Of a stretch of DNA of 38,131 nt, positions 35,384 through 38,131 are shown in pieces. A program made the position numbers and the translations under genes. The notes beneath the pieces were generated by a model. It had not been told where the DNA came from, did not search any database, and saw only the letters and a program-made list of their open reading frames with translations. Position 1 is the stretch's first letter, and each line of letters begins with the position of its first letter. This DNA comes from Burkholderiales bacterium. Its GTDB lineage: Bacteria > Pseudomonadota > Gammaproteobacteria > Burkholderiales > Thiobacteraceae. The stretch is from assembly GCA_018781585.1 (NCBI GenBank), contig JADMJT010000112.1, positions 1 to 38,131 of the forward strand. The letters run 5' to 3'.

Positions 35384-35399
35384 TGCAAGAAGCGTACCC
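35384..35399 (-). promoter_or_regulatory. Sigma54 promoter upstream of fliE
   Basis: The minus strand reads GGGTACGCTTCTTGCA against TGGCAC-N5-TTGCW: GG, AC and TTGCA are matched with exact spacing. It lies in the 51-bp gap between flrC and fliE and predicts a start near 35374, about 15 bases before the fliE ATG. FlrC, encoded just upstream, is the obvious activator. Confidence 0.78.
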
Positions 35400-35410
35400 A
35401 CTCCAAGCAA

Positions 35411-36754
35411 CTAGCGCCCGGCATCCGGATCGATGCCTTCTTCACGTAAGCGTTGTAGCTTGTAGCGCAAGGTTCGTTCGCTCATGCCAAGCTGCTCGGC
35501 GGCCTGTTTACGCGAACCCTTTACCGCTGCCAACGTGTCTAAAATATGCGTCCGCTCCAACGACTTCATGTCATGTGGGCGGCTGGTATCGGCAACCGCT
35601 TGCACCGTCGGGGCGGCAATTTTTGCCGCTTCCGGCAAATGCAGGTGATCGACCTCAATCACGTTGCCGATTGCTAAAATCATCGCGCGCTGAATCACAT
35701 TCTCTAATTCGCGGATGTTACCCGGCCAAGTATAGCGCGTCAATCGCTCTTCCGCTTGTTTTGAAAGGGAAAGCCCGTATCGTCCGGTGGCAGTACCTAG
35801 GCGTCCGATCAGGTGCCGCGCCAGCGGCACAATATCTTGCACCCGTTCCCGTAACGGCGCGATGCGCAAGGGAAATACATTCAACCGGTAATACAAATCC
35901 TCACGAAAATGCCCTTCCGCGACCGCCTTTTCCATGTCCCGGTTGGAGGTGGCGATGACCCGTACGTCGAGCGCAATCGGTTTCTTACCCCCTACCCGTT
36001 CAACTTCACGTTCTTGCAGCACCCGCAACAGCTTGGCTTGCAGCGCCAAGGGCATTTCTGAAATCTCGTCCAATAGAATGGTGCCGCCGTTGGCTTGTTC
36101 AAACTTGCCCGCCTGCGCCGACTGTGCACCCGTGAAGGCGCCTTTTTCGTAGCCGAATAAGGTCGATTCGAGCAAATTGTCGGGAATCGCCGCGCAATTG
36201 ATGGCGACGAAGGCCAGGTCGGCGCGCGGTGAGTGGCGGTGCAGGAAGCGCGCCATGACTTCTTTGCCGCTGCCCGATTCTCCGCTGATCATCACCGTGG
36301 TACTAGAAGCCGCGACGCGCTGCGCAAGCGACAGAAGCTCACGCGATATAGCGTCCTGCGCAATCACATCGCCCGTGGCGTCGTAATGGGTCGTCAGCAT
36401 ATAGCGCGCGACTTGGGCCAGCAATTTGTTGGCATCGAACGGTTTGGTCAGGTAGTCGCACGCGCCGTCACGCATCGCTTCCACCGCCTTTTCAATCATG
36501 CCGTACGCCGTCATCAAAAGTACCGGCACATGAGGATAGACTGCTTTGATGCGCTTGAGCAGGGTGTGCCCATCCATGGGCTGCATCATCACATCAGATA
36601 CCACCAAGCCCACGGCTTGCTGCGCCATCAAGGCCAAGGCGGCCTCGCCGTCTTGCGCGCTGATTACGTGATAACCGGCCAACTTCAGCGTATCGCTTAA
36701 GGCCTCGCGTAAATCTTGATCGTCTTCAACAATGAGGATTGGGAGTTGATTCAT
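35411..36754 (-). CDS. flrC: Sigma54-dependent flagellar response regulator FlrC/FleR
   Basis: This 447-residue NtrC-family activator has a receiver (1-120, acceptor D54 in VVSDVMM, K104), an AAA+ domain and a C-terminal Fis-type helix-turn-helix (about 400-440, KQAAEQLGMSERTLRYKLQRL). In the AAA+ domain, Walker A is GESGSGKE (158-165), the sigma54-contact loop GAFTGA is 205-210, and Walker B is TILLDE. It is paired with the kinase gene 11 bp upstream and lies before two sigma54 promoters of flagellar genes. It therefore probably turns on the basal-body/export operons. The name rests on context and domain layout; FleR is the same role in Pseudomonas. Confidence 0.93.
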   Translation of the reverse strand: MNQLPILIVEDDQDLREALSDTLKLAGYHVISAQDGEAALALMAQQAVGLVVSDVMMQPMDGHTLLKRIKAVYPHVPVLLMTAYGMIEKAVEAMRDGACDYLTKPFDANKLLAQVARYMLTTHYDATGDVIAQDAISRELLSLAQRVAASSTTVMISGESGSGKEVMARFLHRHSPRADLAFVAINCAAIPDNLLESTLFGYEKGAFTGAQSAQAGKFEQANGGTILLDEISEMPLALQAKLLRVLQEREVERVGGKKPIALDVRVIATSNRDMEKAVAEGHFREDLYYRLNVFPLRIAPLRERVQDIVPLARHLIGRLGTATGRYGLSLSKQAEERLTRYTWPGNIRELENVIQRAMILAIGNVIEVDHLHLPEAAKIAAPTVQAVADTSRPHDMKSLERTHILDTLAAVKGSRKQAAEQLGMSERTLRYKLQRLREEGIDPDAGR

Positions 36755-36765
36755 GGACGCAAAGC

Positions 36766-37977
36766 TTACTCTATTTTCGCCGTCGGCAGACGCAGCGCAA
36801 ACTCGGCGCCGCTCCCCGGCGTGGATTGAACAATGATTTCGCCACCGTGCGCTTGCGCCACGCCGCGCACGATCGCCAAGCCGAGCCCGGTGCCGTCCGA
36901 ACGCGTTGTAAAAAAAGGATCGAACATGCGCTCCAGCATCGCCGACTCGATGCCCGGCCCGCTGTCACTCACGCGCAACCATACCTCTTCCCCGACTACT
37001 TCGCTCGCTAGGCTGACGTGGCCGCTTGCTGGGCTCCACTGCATGGCATTTTCCAGCAGATTCACCAGCGCACCGGTGAGCGCCTCGCGGCTGCCTGATA
37101 TATGCGCCTCGCCCGCCCCATGCCCCACTTGAAACACCAAGCCGCGCTCCAGCATTTGCGGCTCCATCACTTGGCGCAGATCTGCCAGTAAATCGGCCAC
37201 CTTGATCGGTTCGCGTCCGCCGGCCTCGCCGCGCACATACAGCAGCATGTCTTGGATCAGATGCTCTAAATAGGTCAGCCGCGCCACTACTTTTTCGGCA
37301 AAGCGCTTGCGTTCGGCCTCGGGCAGATGTGACTGGGAAAGCTGCGAGGCATAGAGCAGCGCGGTCGCCAGCGGGGTGCGCAATTGGTGGGCGAGCCGAG
37401 CCGCTACCTCACCCATCGCCGACAGCCGTTGATGCCGCGCCAACTCCAATTGCAGGGCATGCGCTTCTGTTATGTCGTGAAACAGCAAAATTTGGCCACT
37501 GGTACCCGGCAAAGCGCTGGTGGATAGCGCCAAGCGTCGCGGCTCGGCATGGCCCGTCGTAATCCACTCCTCCGAGTTATTGCTGGGGCGCAACGCGCAG
37601 GCTTGCACCACCGGCCACGCGCGACCGTCCAAGGCGTGTCCGAGCATGGCTTCCGCCGCCGGGTTGGCCTCAATCACATGATCGGATTCGTCCAGCACCA
37701 CCACCCCCGCCGGCAGCGCCGAATGCAAAGCCGTAAGTCGCTGCGACAAGGCTTCTTTTTCCAGGAATTGGCGTTTCAGCTCGCCATTGGCGATGGCGAG
37801 TTGCTGCGTCAAGCTCGCTACTTGATTTTGCAGGCCGGCATACGTGGCGGCCAGTTGCTCGGAAGCCAAATTGAAGAGCGAGAAAGCCTGCTCGAGTTCG
37901 CGAGGATCGATCGGCGTCTTGGAGTCCGACAAGCGCTTGGCCTTGGTTGAATTAAGTTGCCCGATTATAGCCAGCAC
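36766..37977 (-). CDS. flrB: Soluble flagellar sensor histidine kinase FlrB/FleS
   Basis: This 403-residue cytoplasmic kinase has no membrane segment. An N-terminal coiled coil (25-85), a PAS domain (86-175), and HisKA with H197 (AARLAHQLRTPLATALLYA) are followed by HATPase (NLLENAMQW, DSGPGI, GTGLGLAIV). This matches FlrB/FleS, which phosphorylate FlrC/FleR in response to early flagellar assembly. The start is uncertain: the frame opens with GTG at 37977, no ATG lies near, and an in-frame TTG at 37932 has AAGG 8 bp upstream. A possible sigma54 promoter overlaps the first codons of the longer form, which would favour the shorter one. Confidence 0.9.
   Translation of the reverse strand: MLAIIGQLNSTKAKRLSDSKTPIDPRELEQAFSLFNLASEQLAATYAGLQNQVASLTQQLAIANGELKRQFLEKEALSQRLTALHSALPAGVVVLDESDHVIEANPAAEAMLGHALDGRAWPVVQACALRPSNNSEEWITTGHAEPRRLALSTSALPGTSGQILLFHDITEAHALQLELARHQRLSAMGEVAARLAHQLRTPLATALLYASQLSQSHLPEAERKRFAEKVVARLTYLEHLIQDMLLYVRGEAGGREPIKVADLLADLRQVMEPQMLERGLVFQVGHGAGEAHISGSREALTGALVNLLENAMQWSPASGHVSLASEVVGEEVWLRVSDSGPGIESAMLERMFDPFFTTRSDGTGLGLAIVRGVAQAHGGEIIVQSTPGSGAEFALRLPTAKIE
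37958..37973 (-). promoter_or_regulatory. Weak sigma54 candidate over the flrB start
   Basis: The minus strand reads TGGCTATAATCGGGCA. TGGC and GCA fit the RpoN consensus with the correct GG-N10-GC spacing, but the AC and TT positions do not match. The same stretch contains TATAAT, so a sigma70 -10 is an alternative, without a good -35. flrBC homologues are sigma54-dependent in Vibrio. Confidence 0.3.
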
Positions 37978-37995
37978 GCAAGGAGCCTGCCGGGC

Positions 37996-38064
37996 TTATT
38001 TGGGCGCGCAGTGTGGGCACTTTAGGAAGCATGGCAGTTTCGCTGCGTTGCGATGTTTGGCCAT
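37996..38064 (-). CDS. Possible 22-residue cysteine-rich peptide upstream of flrB
   Basis: An ATG at 38064 preceded by AAAAGG at 7 bp opens a short frame, MAKHRNAAKLPCFLKCPHCA plus two residues, ending 18 bp before the flrB GTG. It is basic and has C12, C16 and C19 (CxxxC, CxxC). It is too short to judge by codon use. It could be a leader peptide, the tail of a decayed gene, or chance. Confidence 0.25.
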   Translation of the reverse strand: MAKHRNAAKLPCFLKCPHCAPK

Positions 38065-38080
38065 GGAATGGCCTTTTCTT
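38059..38080 (+). terminator. Possible weak terminator at the right edge
   Basis: GGCCAT-GGA-ATGGCC is a perfect 6-bp hairpin followed on the plus strand by TTTTCTT. The stem is short, and no plus-strand gene ends here in the window, so the call is weak. The same hairpin would cover the start of the possible 22-residue peptide. Confidence 0.25.
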
Positions 38081-38131
38081 CCGCTACCCGCCTTCCGTCA
38101 ATCCGCTTTTTGCCACCACGCATCTACTACT

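Noticed and set aside
38013-38032. GGGCACTTTAGGAAGC on the plus strand as a sigma54 promoter
   Set aside because: The GC is one base too far from the GG and the TT element is absent; it would read out of the window.
38098-38131. Minus-strand tail VVDAWWQKAD followed by TGA as the end of an upstream gene
   Set aside because: Only ten codons are visible and the other two frames are also partly open, so I cannot tell which, if any, is coding.

Overview
The window looks like a chromosomal segment of a flagellated, Gram-negative betaproteobacterium, perhaps of the Nitrosomonadales/Gallionella-Sulfuricella type. The order is inferred only from gene style and content. The Gram-negative evidence is bamC, two lipoprotein signal peptides and a periplasmic amino-acid binding protein. 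dapA is followed by bamC, as in many proteobacteria, and the flagellar locus carries its own FlrB/FlrC (FleS/FleR) sigma54 control pair. I see no rRNA, tRNA, CRISPR array, transposase or prophage genes.

Region 1 (1-2278, minus): the start of a polar amino-acid ABC transporter (ATPase, then a binding protein cut by the window edge) and a phosphoribosyltransferase. Their intergenic spaces hold three different palindromic repeat elements. Region 2 (2309-9735, minus): a signalling block. A membrane PAS/GAF histidine kinase, an Rcp1-type receiver and a REC-REC-PAS-PAS-GGDEF-EAL protein are joined by ATGA stop/start overlaps. Upstream lies an HD-GYP protein that has lost the metal-binding HD pair. 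Region 3 (9847-17491, plus): housekeeping genes mfd, serB, a small acidic unknown, dapA, bamC and a WalJ-like metallo-beta-lactamase-fold hydrolase, closed by a strong bidirectional terminator. Region 4 (17561-24006): accessory genes. These are an alanine-rich mini-lipoprotein, a PhnD-like membrane sensor with no kinase domain, an APH-like/P-loop kinase fusion, a MoxR ATPase with its VWA partner, and a Nudix hydrolase with a zinc ribbon.

Region 5 (24011-37977, all minus): a contiguous flagellar basal-body/export cluster read as flrB-flrC-fliE-fliF-fliG-fliH-fliI-fliJ-fliK-fliL-fliM-fliN-fliO-fliP-fliQ-fliR. I could read good sigma54 (-24/-12) promoters by eye just upstream of fliE and of fliK, a sigma70-like promoter upstream of fliL, and a weaker sigma54 candidate over the start of flrB. 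The simplest model is that phosphorylated FlrC activates the fliE and fliK promoters. FliEFGHIJ then build the MS ring, rotor and export ATPase; FliK sets hook length; FliL/M/N form the stator-associated and switch parts; and FliO/P/Q/R form the export gate.

The least explained parts are the kinase-less PhnD-like sensor with its adjoining small-molecule kinase fusion, the degenerate HD-GYP protein, the MoxR/VWA pair with an altered HExxH-like motif, the small acidic gene between serB and dapA, and a possible 22-residue cysteine-rich peptide upstream of flrB. All functions are assigned by reading motifs; no database search was run.
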